From: Alitta virens
Lineage: Eukaryota > Annelida > Polychaeta > Phyllodocida > Nereididae
Length of the DNA: 64,000 nucleotides
Direction of reading: 5' to 3'
Assembly (NCBI GenBank): GCA_932294295.1
Contig: OW028573.1
Location: forward strand, 63,279,829-63,343,828
Each line of letters opens with the position of its first letter. Position 1 is the first letter of the stretch. The notes under the pieces were generated by a model, which worked only from the letters and a program-made list of their open reading frames with translations, ran no database searches and was not told the DNA's origin. Below are positions 1 to 9,867 of the stretch, piece after piece. The position numbers and the translations under genes were made by a program.

Positions 1-625
1 GCACCCGCAGAGTCATGCACCACAGTTCCGAAGCACGCAGGGCACGTGACACCACAACAACAACACTACCAGCCAAGTTGACGAAAGCTTTACCCACTCA
101 GCGAACACTGCGCACGACGCAGCAGCAGCAAGACACTGTCTCACCAACACGTCTCACTCTGTATACAACAGGAAATTCTCTGAACCCGCCAAATTCCCCC
201 GAGGCTGTCAGGCTGTCTGCTGGAAAGGGGACTTCACGCTGGCCATTCGAGTTCAGCTTTGATATATCACTGGACACTTGCTGTCTGATGTTCCTTGTGG
301 TCTACATCTGTGCAAAGGTGAATATATGTAGTGCATTTATTATGATAAAAAATGAATGTGTTATGTGATCACTGAGACAAAGTTTTTTGTCATGTGGCTT
401 TTTTTTTTTTTTTTTTTTGTACATTTGTAGACAGGTTGCTCCCTTGCAAGGTACTTGATGGACAGAGTGAGGAGGAGGAGGAACAGGTCGACCATAGAAG
501 AGGAAGCATCTAACCCCGTGTATAACCCCGGCAGCTGTACTAACCGATATTCACGATTTACGGAGTCCGCATTCAACGATGATTCTACATCCAGAGACAC
601 TGAACTTACTACTTTTGCTTTTTAA
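1..625 (+). CDS. Type I membrane glycoprotein 1 of element 1 (3' exons; 5' exon outside window)
   Basis: Two exons are visible: 1-317, open from the window edge, and 431-625, ending in TAA. The intron has a GTGAAT donor at 318 and a TTTGTAG acceptor ending at 430, phase 0. The first exon encodes a Thr/Ser/Pro-rich stalk and most of a transmembrane segment just before the junction. The second starts with a short hydrophobic stretch followed by a strongly basic Arg-rich stop-transfer region and a cytoplasmic tail. The layout (stalk, membrane segment split by a phase-0 intron, basic tail) matches exons 2 and 3 of the gene at 40728-41629 in element 2, so the missing first exon probably encodes the signal peptide and six-cysteine ectodomain. 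Likely polyadenylation signals AATAAA lie at 918-923 and 935-940. Role inferred: virion or cell-surface protein. Confidence 0.6.
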
Positions 626-763
626 TATCGCAGTTTGTTATATTATATAACTTTTTTTTTCGTGTAAATCTAACACACCATTACAGCTTTTAATATCACA
701 GTTTGTTATATTGTATATATACTTTTTTTGTGTAAATCAACATACCATTACATTGTATTTGTG

Positions 764-798
<35 letters not shown>

Positions 799-852
799 GT
801 TTTTTTGTTTGTTTTGTTGTAAATCTAACATGACATGGCATTGTATTTTGTG

Positions 853-912
<60 letters not shown>

Positions 913-1557
913 GTTTTAATAAAAGCAGTTATTAAATAAAAACCATACATGGTCTTGTACACACTGAACACACATGTTGGTCATAATGTCAAAAAAAAAA
1001 GAGAGAGAGCTACAAAAAAAAGAAAATGTTACCATCTCAGCCAGTTAAGTTCAATGATGTGGAATTTAGAGTACACAGTACAACGTAGCTGTAGACTTCA
1101 AAGACCACGTAACTATACAAGGAACGTGGAAGAATGGTCGCATCCTATGTGTATTAATGTTTTGAAAATCTTTTATAATCACTGCATTCTCTGAATCTGC
1201 TTTGTGGTTCGCAATGGACAGAAACTGTACTTAACACACAAGACGCCTGGTTATAGATGGCGCTGGCTACTCCAGTCCACCAGTTGTAGCAGAATCATAT
1301 CAGAACATATATTAGTGATTATTTTCTGGAATGAAATTCACAGATACCAGCAGGTGAGTACCTTTTTGTGTTTTTTTTTGGTGGCAATTTTTAAATACAA
1401 ACGCATGCTCGTATTTAGATATTAAATAAAGAAAAAGAAAACTGAAAAAAAAGACAGTTTCACAGGGGTATAAAAATACCCAGCAGACCATAATGTGGCT
1501 TTTTAATTGTACAAAAAAAAAGAACAGCTAGCACAACAAAAAAAATCTTCTCTGTTC
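626..1557. repeat. Convergent 3' intergenic region with (TA)n microsatellites
   Basis: Between the convergent ends of the two membrane-protein genes. Holds two dinucleotide TA runs at about 763-797 and 850-908, each following similar text (an imperfect direct repeat beginning near 640, 710 and 800), AATAAA signals, and A/T homopolymers. No supportable gene. Confidence 0.7.
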
Positions 1558-2806
1558 CTAGACAGGTGTGGAAGCAGCTGAACTCATGGACTCTGTGTCA
1601 TCATCGACCTTAGCGTCAGGATGAGCAGGAGGAGGAGGAGACTTGAGGCCTACACCCATGCCTACAGATGTTGGGGTGGTTGCGCACTTGCCTCTTCCCA
1701 TTGGATGAGTAGGAGGAGGAGGAGGAGGAGGAGGAGGAGGAGGAGGATGAGGAGACCTGCTGCCTGTCCCCCTGCCTATGGATGTGGGGGCGGTCCCACG
1801 CCTACCTAAACCTCTCCCCCGGGGCGTCCTAACGCTGTGTGCCGCTGGTGTCCCAACGTCGAAGGGTCTCTCAGGAACTGGGGGCACCACAGGCACAGGG
1901 GGCCTCGCAGGAGCCAACCCTCGCCCCACCCCTCCTGAAGCTGATGCACCTTGCAGCAGGGTGAAAAATCCACCCATAAGGCGTCCCACTTCTCCTGTCA
2001 TCCTGAAATAATAACACACAAATTACCCAAAAAAAAACAACCAAAAAACCATGGAAAAAATTTGTCTTTTTTCATGTTATGCCTATTTAGGGGGGGTTAC
2101 TTACATTTGTCTGAGACGGTTATCATCCCCAGTTCCAGCTACAAAGGCGTCCACTCTTTGAGCAACAGTTTGTTCAATACTCCGGCGCAACTCAATGTCC
2201 CTCTACAAGCATAAAAAAAAAGAAATATTTTAAAAAACCATCAGCTGTAAAAATCTCTAGCATGAACAAAAAAAACAAGCATAATTATATTGCGGTGTCT
2301 CCATAGTTTTATTTTATTTTTTTTGTCCTGTTTTTCTGAGGTTTGCACAAAACAGAATAATAAAACAAAAAACTCACTCTGTACTGCGCAACTCCTAGCA
2401 CCACACATCCCAAGACAGCAAGGCACAAGGCAACACCCCCCAAAATTGTCCCTGTGGAGTGTTCAGCATCAGTATCACGGGCACCGGGGGAGTCTTCGGG
2501 GCCTGACGCATGCGCAACTGATGACATGTCATCACACAAAACTTCGAAAGGAAGATCCACAGTGCTGCGGCCCCTCAGACAGAAAACAGTACCCCTCATG
2601 TCTACGCGTACAAGCTCCCTCTGCACAACCCCAGAGAAAGAATCCAGGGGGACAGTCTTCAAATCTGCATTTTTGGTGCAGTTGGCCTCGAACCCACCGC
2701 TTACAAGGGGTTCGCAAATGCAGGGGCCGCAGTGGAACACATATGCCCCATAAACTATGGGTAGCACAAAAAAAACACCAGCAGAGACTACTTTGCCTAG
2801 CATCAT
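1558..2806 (-). CDS. Type I membrane glycoprotein 2 of element 1 (three exons)
   Basis: Exon 1 is 2806-2378, exon 2 2202-2105, exon 3 2002-1558. Donors are GTGAGT and GTAAGT, acceptors TTGTAG and TTTCAG, and phases 0 and 2 keep the frame open to the stop. Exon 1 encodes a signal peptide (residues about 1-20), a compact ectodomain with six cysteines (26, 29, 31, 43, 76, 91), a Ser/Asp-rich stalk, and a membrane segment (about 119-139). Exon 2 begins Arg-Asp directly after the membrane segment, exactly like exon 2 of the gene at 42498-43770. Exon 3 encodes a long Pro-rich cytoplasmic tail whose poly-Pro run is written by a GGA microsatellite at 1711-1746. The ADCTK-like motif and the following L-x-x-VP, then V-D-M-x-G-T-x-x-C, look like an LRR N-terminal cap. 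Minus-strand here, whereas the homologue in element 2 is on the plus strand. Function not proven; a surface protein is likely. Confidence 0.7.
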
Positions 2807-3035
2807 TGACCAAAGACGTCAGAATGACACTTTATTTTTCCCAAAGCTTAATCAATCTCTTTAAGAGGGTGTTTGGTTCAACGATTACCATTGTAAACCT
2901 TAAGGAAAACACAAAGGGACTTGCACTGCAAACACAGGTGATCTTTAAAACACTCACAACATTCCCACGCTCACAGGTGTAAACATTTTCTTTGTTGATT
3001 TAACAAAACGTTACGATAAAACAGCAGGCAAACGT

Positions 3036-3606
3036 AATGATGGTATATATGTGCCAGGTTCAGAGAACACACCATTTAAGTTAAGGTTTACCAGAAAAAA
3101 AAAGACGTTCTATGTAATGATGAGATGCTAAGGCTTTGACGAAAAACGTAGTCGAATTAACACGTAAACAAACAATTATGACTAAAACAGTAGACCCGCG
3201 TAATGATGAGCTGCCTTAAAAAAGAACAACCATCACAGCATATATGTAATGATGAACCGCTAATACAGCCAATGTAAAGATGAGATGCTAAGTCTTAGAG
3301 GACTACATATTTTTCCTACCACTAAAACACTAGGTATGAAAATTACAGCTAACAGCCAGCAAGGTTTACCAGAAAAAAAAGATGTCCTATGTAATGATGA
3401 GATGCTAAGGCTTTGACGAAAAAACGTAGTCGAATTAACACGTAAGTCGAATTAACACGTAAACAAACAATTATGACTAAAACAGTAGACACGCGTAATG
3501 ATGAGCTGCCTTAAATAAGAACAGCCATCACAGCATATATGTAACGATGAGCCGCTAAGACTACCAATGTAAAGATGAAATGCTAAGTCTTAGAGGACTA
3601 CATATT
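3036..3606. repeat. Iterated TAATGATGA repeats, 277-bp direct duplication
   Basis: The motif GTAATGATGAG/A recurs near 3036, 3115, 3200, 3246, 3387 and 3497, with GTAAAGATGA variants between. A longer unit starting GGTTTACCAGAAAA at about 3087 is repeated at about 3364 (period near 277 bp) with small changes. The non-coding region lies between the glycoprotein and PC4-like genes. Could be a regulatory, origin or structured-RNA region; no function is demonstrated. Confidence 0.6.
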
Positions 3607-3626
3607 TTTAGAGGACTACATATTTT

Positions 3627-3740
3627 GCGGCACGGCGTGCCGCGCGGCACGGTGTGCCGCATTCGCGGCACTAATTATCGCTGCACTGCGTGCCGCGCGG
3701 CCCATTTTACCGCTGCGGCACTTGTTACCGGGGCACAAAA
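3627..3740. repeat. GC-rich array of short hairpins
   Basis: Two abutting 17-bp inverted repeats at 3627-3643 and 3644-3660, each a 7-bp stem GCGGCAC/GTGCCGC with a 3-nt loop. They are followed by a third pairing of the same stem sequence with a longer loop (3665-3696) and a further GCGGCAC at about 3714-3720. Strongly GC-rich compared with the AT-rich surroundings. Confidence 0.65.
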
Positions 3741-3798
3741 AAAAGCAGGCGGCGCAGCCGCCTTGCGAAAAAAAAGGGTGTGTGCGTGTGCGTGTGCG

Positions 3799-3873
<75 letters not shown>

Positions 3874-4661
3874 GAGAGAGACAGAGACCGAGACAGAGAC
3901 AGAGACAGAGACAGAGACAGAGTGACTGACAGAGTGACTGACAGAGTGACTGACAGAGCGACAGAGTGTGACAGGCAGAGCGACAAGGCGATTATGCCAC
4001 ATCTTTTCTTTAGCAAACTTAATAATAAGGACTGATTTAATAGTGGTTATATAGAGTACACTTAACCAGGTTGACTGCAGCATCCCTTCTTTGGTTATAA
4101 ATAGATCTTAAGGTCTCTGCTGCAGCTGCTGCTGCTGCTGTTGCTGCTGCTGCTAATCTGTACGCATGTGAAGAACACTTTCGTTTGTGTGTCATAGACA
4201 AAATTGTTTTATTTTGTTCCAGCGAAAAAACACACATTAAGCGGGCCTAGACATAAGCATCTACATATACAATGGGGCTGCGTAAATTACTTTAAAAAAA
4301 CTTGTTTTCAGATAGGTGATTTTGTTTTTGTTTTACTTTTCTTCCTGAAAAGGATCTAGTAATAATTACAAACAAATACTACATCTTACAATCAGAGGTT
4401 CAAAATTATTCAACAGTAAAAAAAAAAAAAAAAAACAAGCAAAAAATTAAAAGTGACAACACGTCAACAAAGTATAAACAATCAAAATGTTTTTCAAGTA
4501 TTACAGGCCATTATTTTTCACATTCCATTACAAAATATTGTTCTTCTTGTTGAAACACAAACTATTGTTTTTCACTAGTTTAGCTCTAGAGTGGCTGGCG
4601 AGACGGTCGCAAACCTCACACCACCCCCCTGGTGCACTCAGGGGGGGTGAGATTAGCTTCT
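3741..4661. repeat. Microsatellite-rich intergenic stretch
   Basis: Contains (TG)n at about 3778-3838 followed by (GA)n and GACAGA arrays to about 3980, a (CTG)n-like run near 4118-4153, and A/T homopolymers near 4419. Long overlapping open frames across these repeats are low-complexity artefacts. No gene supported. Confidence 0.75.
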
Positions 4662-6202
4662 TCACTCCTTTCGGAGTTTCTTGGCGCCCTTGCTGACCGT
4701 CGATATGCTGGGCAATTTTGAGGTCTTCTTCGAAGAAGGGTGGCCCCCTTCCCGTTCTTCTTCTTCTTCTTCCCCTTCTGTTGCGTCCTCATCAGAGGAC
4801 TCAATGGTGAGCGCAGTCGCTGGTCTCTTGCGCCCGGAAGAAGAACTCTTGGAAGGGGTGCTAAGCTTCTTCGATCCTGCATAATCGTCCACAACCATTT
4901 CGTCTTCATGTGATTTTTTCGTCGCCCCATCTTTTACGTTGTTATTAGGGTGAGGTGTACAATGAGTACACTTCATCATGGCCATTTCGTTCAAATGACT
5001 CTGAGAACATTCCTTTAATTCCTCTAACCCCACCCATTTCTTCTCCAGAGCAGGAATATGGGAAATTAGTTTGCTGAATTCTGTACTTGACATGTTTATG
5101 CCCTTCCTGGTGGGGTGTAGAGACTTCAACAGCTTGTTCGTAAAGAAGTGATGGCGCAGATCTACGCTTGCGTACTGTTTCTTGGCAACGGCAAACACAT
5201 TCTTGCCAATGTGTACTTTAAGCTCGGCAGGCACAAAGTCAGCTCCATCATCTTTTGTTGTGTCATCTCCCAGGGTGTCATCAACAGGGACATCGTCGTC
5301 TTCAATGCTGTTCTCATTGTCCATGGGGTCATCAGTTTGACATATGTCATCATCGCTCTCATAGGATTTACCCTGTCACAAATAAAAAAATAAAAATTTT
5401 AATATATCTTTTAAATGTTTAACATAACACAGAAAAAAAGAAACAGCTGTGCATCTGTCTGTCCAGCCATTCATCACTCTATGTCTGCATATGTCTACAT
5501 ATGTCTGCATATGTCTGTATGTATGCATGCATATGTCCAGCTGTGTGTATGTATGTATGTATGTATGTATGTATGTATGTATGTATGTATGTATGTATGT
5601 ATGTATACATGTATGTATGTCTGTATGTGGGTATGTATGTCTGTATGTGGGTATGACATGAGAGTCTGTCTTTACATACATACATACATATATACATACA
5701 TATAAACACGCATTCATACCTATATACATATATCTATACATACAAACATACATAAATACATACAAGCGTGCATACATTCAAAACATAGAGTGTAAGGCTT
5801 GCAAAATAGTGTTATATTTTAACATGGTATGTAATAACACACTGATGGCAGCGTGTATTTGCAAAAGACAATTGTGTGTCATACTTTGTGACACCTCGTC
5901 TATACAAAACAAACAAACATTATAAAAATAATACTTACTCTTTTAATGACTTTCATCAGTTCTTGGGTTGATGATATTAAGTCTCTCGTTTGCTGTTTAT
6001 CCAGAGTTACGCCACGTTTAGTGGGTATCAAGACAAACTCCTCTTCTTCAAGAGCATAATTGCGCAGATGTAAACTTAATTTTCCCAGATATCTCTGTAG
6101 CACCATGAATTTCCTGTGGCCTATCTCTCTAAACCAGAGAAACTGTCCGCGTACTAGAGTGCCAGTTGAGTTGTAGTGCTGCTTCATTTTCTTATGTTGC
6201 AC
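4662..6202 (-). CDS. Two-exon protein with tandem PC4-like domains, element 1
   Basis: Exon 1 is 6202-5939 (88 codons) and exon 2 5372-4662. The donor GTAAGT follows codon AGA, the acceptor is TTTGTGACAG, phase 0. Exon 1 carries a PC4/p15-like single-stranded-DNA-binding domain: R-Y-L-G-K, then L-H-L-R, an acidic turn and PTKRG-V-x-L followed by an amphipathic helix. Exon 2 starts acidic, then repeats the same fold signature (HIGK, VDLRHHFF, PTRKGIN, helix), followed by an HC-T-x-C cysteine motif, an acidic Ser/Glu-rich region and a basic, nuclear-signal-like tail. The same two-exon design occurs at 45774-46663. PC4 proteins bind single-stranded or melted DNA and act in transcription or replication; a nuclear role in viral DNA metabolism is inferred. 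The domain calls are by motif and need a profile search. A (TGTA)n microsatellite occupies the intron. Confidence 0.65.
5520..5765. repeat. (TATG)n/(CATA)n microsatellite in intron
   Basis: Tetranucleotide arrays within the intron of the tandem-PC4-like gene: (TATG)n at about 5542-5640 and complementary (CATA)n-type runs at about 5674-5765, which could fold back on each other. The long frames across them are spurious. Confidence 0.85.
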
Positions 6203-6328
6203 TTTGAATCCACCGGATTACGAAACTTGTAACACGAAAAATTTTCTCAGTGAGACTGAGAAAATTGACGAAAAGGTTGTTAGGACGAAAATGCGAAGAC
6301 CAAGAGGTCGTACAAAAGCCCGCACGGC

Positions 6329-6336
6329 ATTTTATA
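6329..6336 (-). promoter_or_regulatory. TATA-box candidate for the tandem-PC4-like gene, element 1
   Basis: The minus strand reads CATATAAAATG here, about 127 nt upstream of the start codon at 6202. The equivalent gene in element 2 has TATAAAAG about 94 nt upstream. Only an AT-rich motif match. Confidence 0.35.
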
Positions 6337-6798
6337 TGAACACCCAAAGCCCTATGTCCAATGACAGAGCAAGCCACGCAACGCACACTAGGAGCGCTAC
6401 TGCATATCTTGTTGATAACCAGTAATAATGCTGCATGTAGGAATGTTTCAGATGGTGCGGGTGCACAAATGGACCTTGCACTTTCACACTTTTTATGGTC
6501 TTTTGGTTCTTTTATTTTTCTTGTGGGGGTATCACTGTCACCCCCAACCATTTCTCTTGAATTACGCACTTTTAATCTCGTCACAAAATAGACTGCAGAC
6601 AATGTTCGTTTGGTTTGTAATGTCAACAAATTTTATTTCTAAAGTACAACTGCTGTAAAAACAATTAACACATTTGTCTGCTATATATTCATGAACAAAT
6701 AGAAAATACGTAATCATGCATGCTTTTAATATATAACATAAGTTTTTTTTTTTTTTTACACTGTAATATACATCAGATATATATTATTTGGGGTACAT
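6337..6798. other. Intergenic, no gene recognised
   Basis: AT-rich spacer with T homopolymers. A 145-codon minus-strand frame (6192-6629) overlaps the promoter side of the PC4-like gene and has no counterpart in element 2, so it is not annotated as a gene. Confidence 0.5.
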
Positions 6799-7309
6799 TT
6801 AAAATGTCAACCATCTCTTTTTAATCATATCAAGAGTCTTGTTATAGGGTTTTCGCTTTCTCCTTGCTGTACTGGTGTCCTGTTTGACACCTGCGTTTAT
6901 GTTTCTGTTGTTTCCGGATCTAGAGGTGTTTTTTTTCTTCTTTGACGCAGTTACCAAAGTTTTCAGTTCTTCTGGTGTAATTCCTGGGGGGGGCATTGCG
7001 CTCGAGAGGGTTTGCAGTGACATCATCTTTGGTCCTGTTTCCATCATTTAGGGGCCCTCCTGGGGGTTTTCCAGCCATGTTTTTGTGTGAGGGCATCTCC
7101 TCTTTTTGTTTCACAGTGTCAACAGAAGTGTGCTGCTGTGCTGTGTCGCCCTCTACCGGTATTTTCTGTGAATCTACAGTTGTATGGCTTAGACCAGTGT
7201 CATCCTCTGGCTGCTTGTGCATGTGCTTGGAGTTGTCATTTTTCTCTGATATCTGCTGTAACATTCTTTGATAGCGTTCACGTGGTAACACTATATGCTC
7301 CTCAGCCAT
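6799..7309 (-). CDS. Conserved Polinton-type protein, frameshifted at a G8 run (element 1)
   Basis: The N-terminus (MAEEHIVLPRERYQRML) matches MAEENVVIPRDKYNRML of the protein at 46925-47326. The middle is polar and probably disordered. The first frame runs 7309 to 6920, but the conserved basic C-terminus with its Pro-Gly motif and final W-x-x-F lies in another frame ending at 6799. The frame change coincides with eight consecutive G at 6986-6993, so a one-base indel (mutation or assembly error) is likely. The element 2 copy is a single uninterrupted frame with a basic C-terminus. The gene lies 5 nt after the stop of the next upstream gene in the capsid cluster. Function unknown; the position suggests a virion or assembly protein. 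Confidence 0.6.
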
Positions 7310-7314
7310 TATTA

Positions 7315-7638
7315 TTATTTACCAGTTAGACCTATGAGTCTTTTTAGGACAGCTCTGATGAGTAAGACCACAGTGTCAGATGAGTTAACAACAATTTCAG
7401 CACGTTCCTTGTGTGATAGCTCCTTGTCTGCAAGGTTCCTAATGACTAACTTGCGACGTTTGAGAGCTCCTTTATAGTCAGGCTGAAGTTGAATAATGCG
7501 GGCAAGGACATTTTTTGACACCTCGGCTATTGAGAGTATTTGTTGCCTATTTGCATTACTTAATAATTCTTTGGCCTGTTTCTTAGGTAGCTTTGCCACA
7601 GCTTGGAGAAAAGGAATATTTTCCTTGATCAGTTTCAT
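7315..7638 (-). CDS. Small basic helical protein of Polinton-like elements (element 1)
   Basis: 107 residues, Lys/Arg/Leu-rich, predicted all-helical. Its start codon overlaps the ATPase stop in an ATGA arrangement, exactly as in element 2 (47319-47645), which shares MKLIKENI at the N-terminus and the L-x-x-V-A-x-L...A-x-x-L-L pattern. Similar short basic proteins recur beside capsid or ATPase genes of metazoan Polintons, by my recollection of the family; a DNA-binding or core role is plausible but unproven. Confidence 0.7.
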   Translation of the reverse strand: MKLIKENIPFLQAVAKLPKKQAKELLSNANRQQILSIAEVSKNVLARIIQLQPDYKGALKRRKLVIRNLADKELSHKERAEIVVNSSDTVVLLIRAVLKRLIGLTGK

Positions 7639-8315
7639 TTTTGGGGGAGGTACACTATTGTGGTATCACCTGCAAAAATATGTGTTCTCAATTTTAATTT
7701 ATTATCAATATTGGGTGATAGATCAACAATCAAATAACCATAATTGTTTGCAGTGGCCAGCTCGTAGCTCTTCATGAAATACTGTACTTGACCAGGCATT
7801 GTTTGTGAAGCTAAAGTACCTATCTGTCGAGCGCTCCTATTATTTTTAAAAAGACATATATACTGCGAATTAAGCCCTATTTCACGGACAGCTTTACTTG
7901 CATGATACAGATTTTGTAGGGTGATTATGCACGAAATGTGGCAATGGTGACACAGTACGCACACTATATCAACCACAGAAGACCCTGAGGCGTTGTCATT
8001 GAGGCTGCTCATCTTGTCATCAAGTACAAGGATAGTTTCACTATGAGTCTCCTGCCAGATTTTAGTTAACTCATCTTTTGAAGGAATATCTGTTCGAAAA
8101 TCCACCATGTCACCTAGCTCTTTCTCCAGCTCATCATATTTGTCCTGCCATGCTGTATAACAGTAGATTATCTTCTTGGGTTCTGGCTTAAACATTTGTT
8201 TATGCTCAAGCAGCAGTCTCCTGATGAAAAACGTTTTACCACACTGGGATGCGCCAACGATCAGGACAGTTTTCGGCAGATCGAAGGGTATCACACACTG
8301 GTTGTAATCCTCCAT
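7635..8315 (-). CDS. FtsK/HerA-type genome-packaging ATPase (element 1)
   Basis: 226 residues. Walker A is GASQCGKT (residues 21-28) after a hydrophobic strand, Walker B is ILVLDD (95-100). A downstream Q-containing strand and the final LSPN segment are shared with the homologue at 47642-48325. The size and motifs fit the A32-like packaging ATPase of Polintons and related PRD1-adenovirus-lineage viruses, which pumps DNA into the procapsid. It lies between the capsid gene (49 nt gap) and the small basic protein (4-nt overlap), all on the minus strand, which suggests a late gene block. Confidence 0.9.
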   Translation of the reverse strand: MEDYNQCVIPFDLPKTVLIVGASQCGKTFFIRRLLLEHKQMFKPEPKKIIYCYTAWQDKYDELEKELGDMVDFRTDIPSKDELTKIWQETHSETILVLDDKMSSLNDNASGSSVVDIVCVLCHHCHISCIITLQNLYHASKAVREIGLNSQYICLFKNNRSARQIGTLASQTMPGQVQYFMKSYELATANNYGYLIVDLSPNIDNKLKLRTHIFAGDTTIVYLPQK

Positions 8316-8364
8316 TTTCTTTTTTTTGGGGGTGTTGACTCTTTAAGTGCCCCAGTGTAAATGC

Positions 8365-9498
8365 TCAAACTTCGTGAACAGCCCTGTTTTTGTCTATTTT
8401 CAAGGCTGCTGGAAATTTTGCAAAGATTATTAGGGTTGCGGGCTGGGTCAGCTGATTTTCAAACTTCAAAGAAATTCTCATATTGCCACTACGCTTCAAA
8501 GGTATTATGTCGTCATTACCACTCTGAAGGGCCTCGGCGTAAAACCTGTAGAAGCAATAGCCTTGGGGAAAATCATGACGTGTCACAGGAGCACGCCAGT
8601 CGTCCCCGTCCAAACCACACAAAGTTTTGTAAGCATCCATATAAATGCTGTCTTCAGGGTCTTCGCCATACCGTGGTTGTATAGGTCCTTGCCCCATATC
8701 TTGACCATCAACGCTAACTTGTATGAAGTTCAGACCATAGTGTTCAAAATTGAAAGGGTTTTCTTTGAGCTGACCATGGTTGGATGAGTCAGAGACCAGT
8801 CCGCAGATGAGTTCTGCTGGTACACGCCCATTGAATGCATCATTCACTTCCGCAGAGAAGACACCTCTTGCAATTGTAAATTTTTTGACCTCTGTCTTGG
8901 AGTAAGGAAAGATGGCTGGTCTGGTTTTCAGAGTGTTGGCATGAGATGTCAGAATCACGGGTGCCACTTCAACCATGCACACATTGAGGGATGCCTTTGT
9001 TATGACCACCTTGTACTGACCACTAGATGAGTCACTATCTGGTGACAACAAACAAAATTCTGGAGTGGACGGATATAGGGTAATGTTAAGAGGTACCCCA
9101 TAAGGGATAAAGCGAGAAATCTCAAGAACATCGCTGTATAAATGACCACACATGTCCACCTCTCTGGAATTTGCAAAAAACTTACTCCTGGTTTTTAGCC
9201 CCGCATTATCACCCATAAACCAGTTTGAGTCATGTACAGCACCTGCAGTATCCTTGAAATACATTTGTGTCTGAAGAGCAGACTCTTTCTCCTCTTTGGA
9301 TGAATAAAGGAGAGTCTTGAGGTAGGCCAAATAAGGATAAGATTGATCAGAATGAGTTAGTACCTTGTTTTGGAGGGCTACATCAACCCTGCTAAACATT
9401 GAATGCATGAAGTTGTTAACAACACCAACAATGCCTATTTTTGCTTTTCCTGCATCATCAGACTTTTTTGATGCCTCAGCATCCTCACCATCGGATGT

Positions 9499-9529
<31 letters not shown>

Positions 9530-9810
9530 GCAGCTGGTTGTGCTGTTACCATCTTGGGTGTCTCAACTATGTCACCATTGCGTGCAACAATCTTACAAGT
9601 AATGTTTAACTGCGTTTTTCTTAGGTCTACATAACAGTTTGAGTTATTGGCTATTGCAAACTGAATCACACCTTGACTGGAAAAATCATTTACTGGGTAG
9701 AATGTTGTGCAATGACTGCGTCTAACGCCTACATTTTGAATAGGTTTTTCAAATATAGCCAGCTCTTCAGGATACCCCACAAAGGCATCGGCCAATAACG
9801 TTTCACTCAT
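8365..9810 (-). CDS. Major capsid protein, double jelly-roll (element 1)
   Basis: 481 residues. The family signature includes an N-terminal acidic segment, T-T-F-Y-P-V-N-x-F-S-x-Q-G-V-I-Q-F, YVDLR-x-T-x-L-N-I, VVNNFMHSMFSRVDV, and a C-terminal strand ending near IDKNR. It aligns along its length with 48360-49775 of element 2 and fits the Polinton hexon-like capsid protein. Residues about 87-125 form a variable insertion with a nine-Ala run (93-101) written by a GCA microsatellite. The equivalent loop in element 2 is Thr/Ala-rich, so this is probably a surface-exposed loop. A TATATATATAAA sequence lies immediately upstream. Confidence 0.9.
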
Positions 9811-9820
9811 GTTTCTGTAC

Positions 9821-9834
9821 TTTATATATATAAA
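9821..9834 (-). promoter_or_regulatory. TATA-like sequence just before the capsid gene
   Basis: TTTATATATATAAA lies 11-24 nt upstream of the capsid start codon. The position would give an almost leaderless mRNA, so it may be a late promoter or simply AT-rich spacer. Confidence 0.25.
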
Positions 9835-9867
9835 CTGTAAACAAAATAGAAAAATATACTTCAGAGC

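Noticed and set aside
2290..2982. 230-codon plus-strand frame across the glycoprotein 2 gene
   Set aside because: Antisense shadow; the minus strand has signal peptide, cysteine pattern, membrane segment and matching splice sites.
3115..3600. C/D-box snoRNA cluster suggested by ATGATGA motifs
   Set aside because: No consistent CTGA D box or terminal stem could be paired with the motifs, so kept only as an unexplained repeat.
3580..4083. Several overlapping 67-155-codon frames on both strands
   Set aside because: They are translations of the (TG)n, (GA)n and GACAGA arrays; low complexity and open in several frames at once.
5376..5777. 133-codon His/Thr/Tyr-rich frame and plus-strand partners
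   Set aside because: Written by the (TATG)n/(CATA)n microsatellite in the intron of the PC4-like gene.
6192..6629. 145-codon minus-strand frame
   Set aside because: No domain, no counterpart in element 2, and it overlaps the promoter side of the PC4-like gene.
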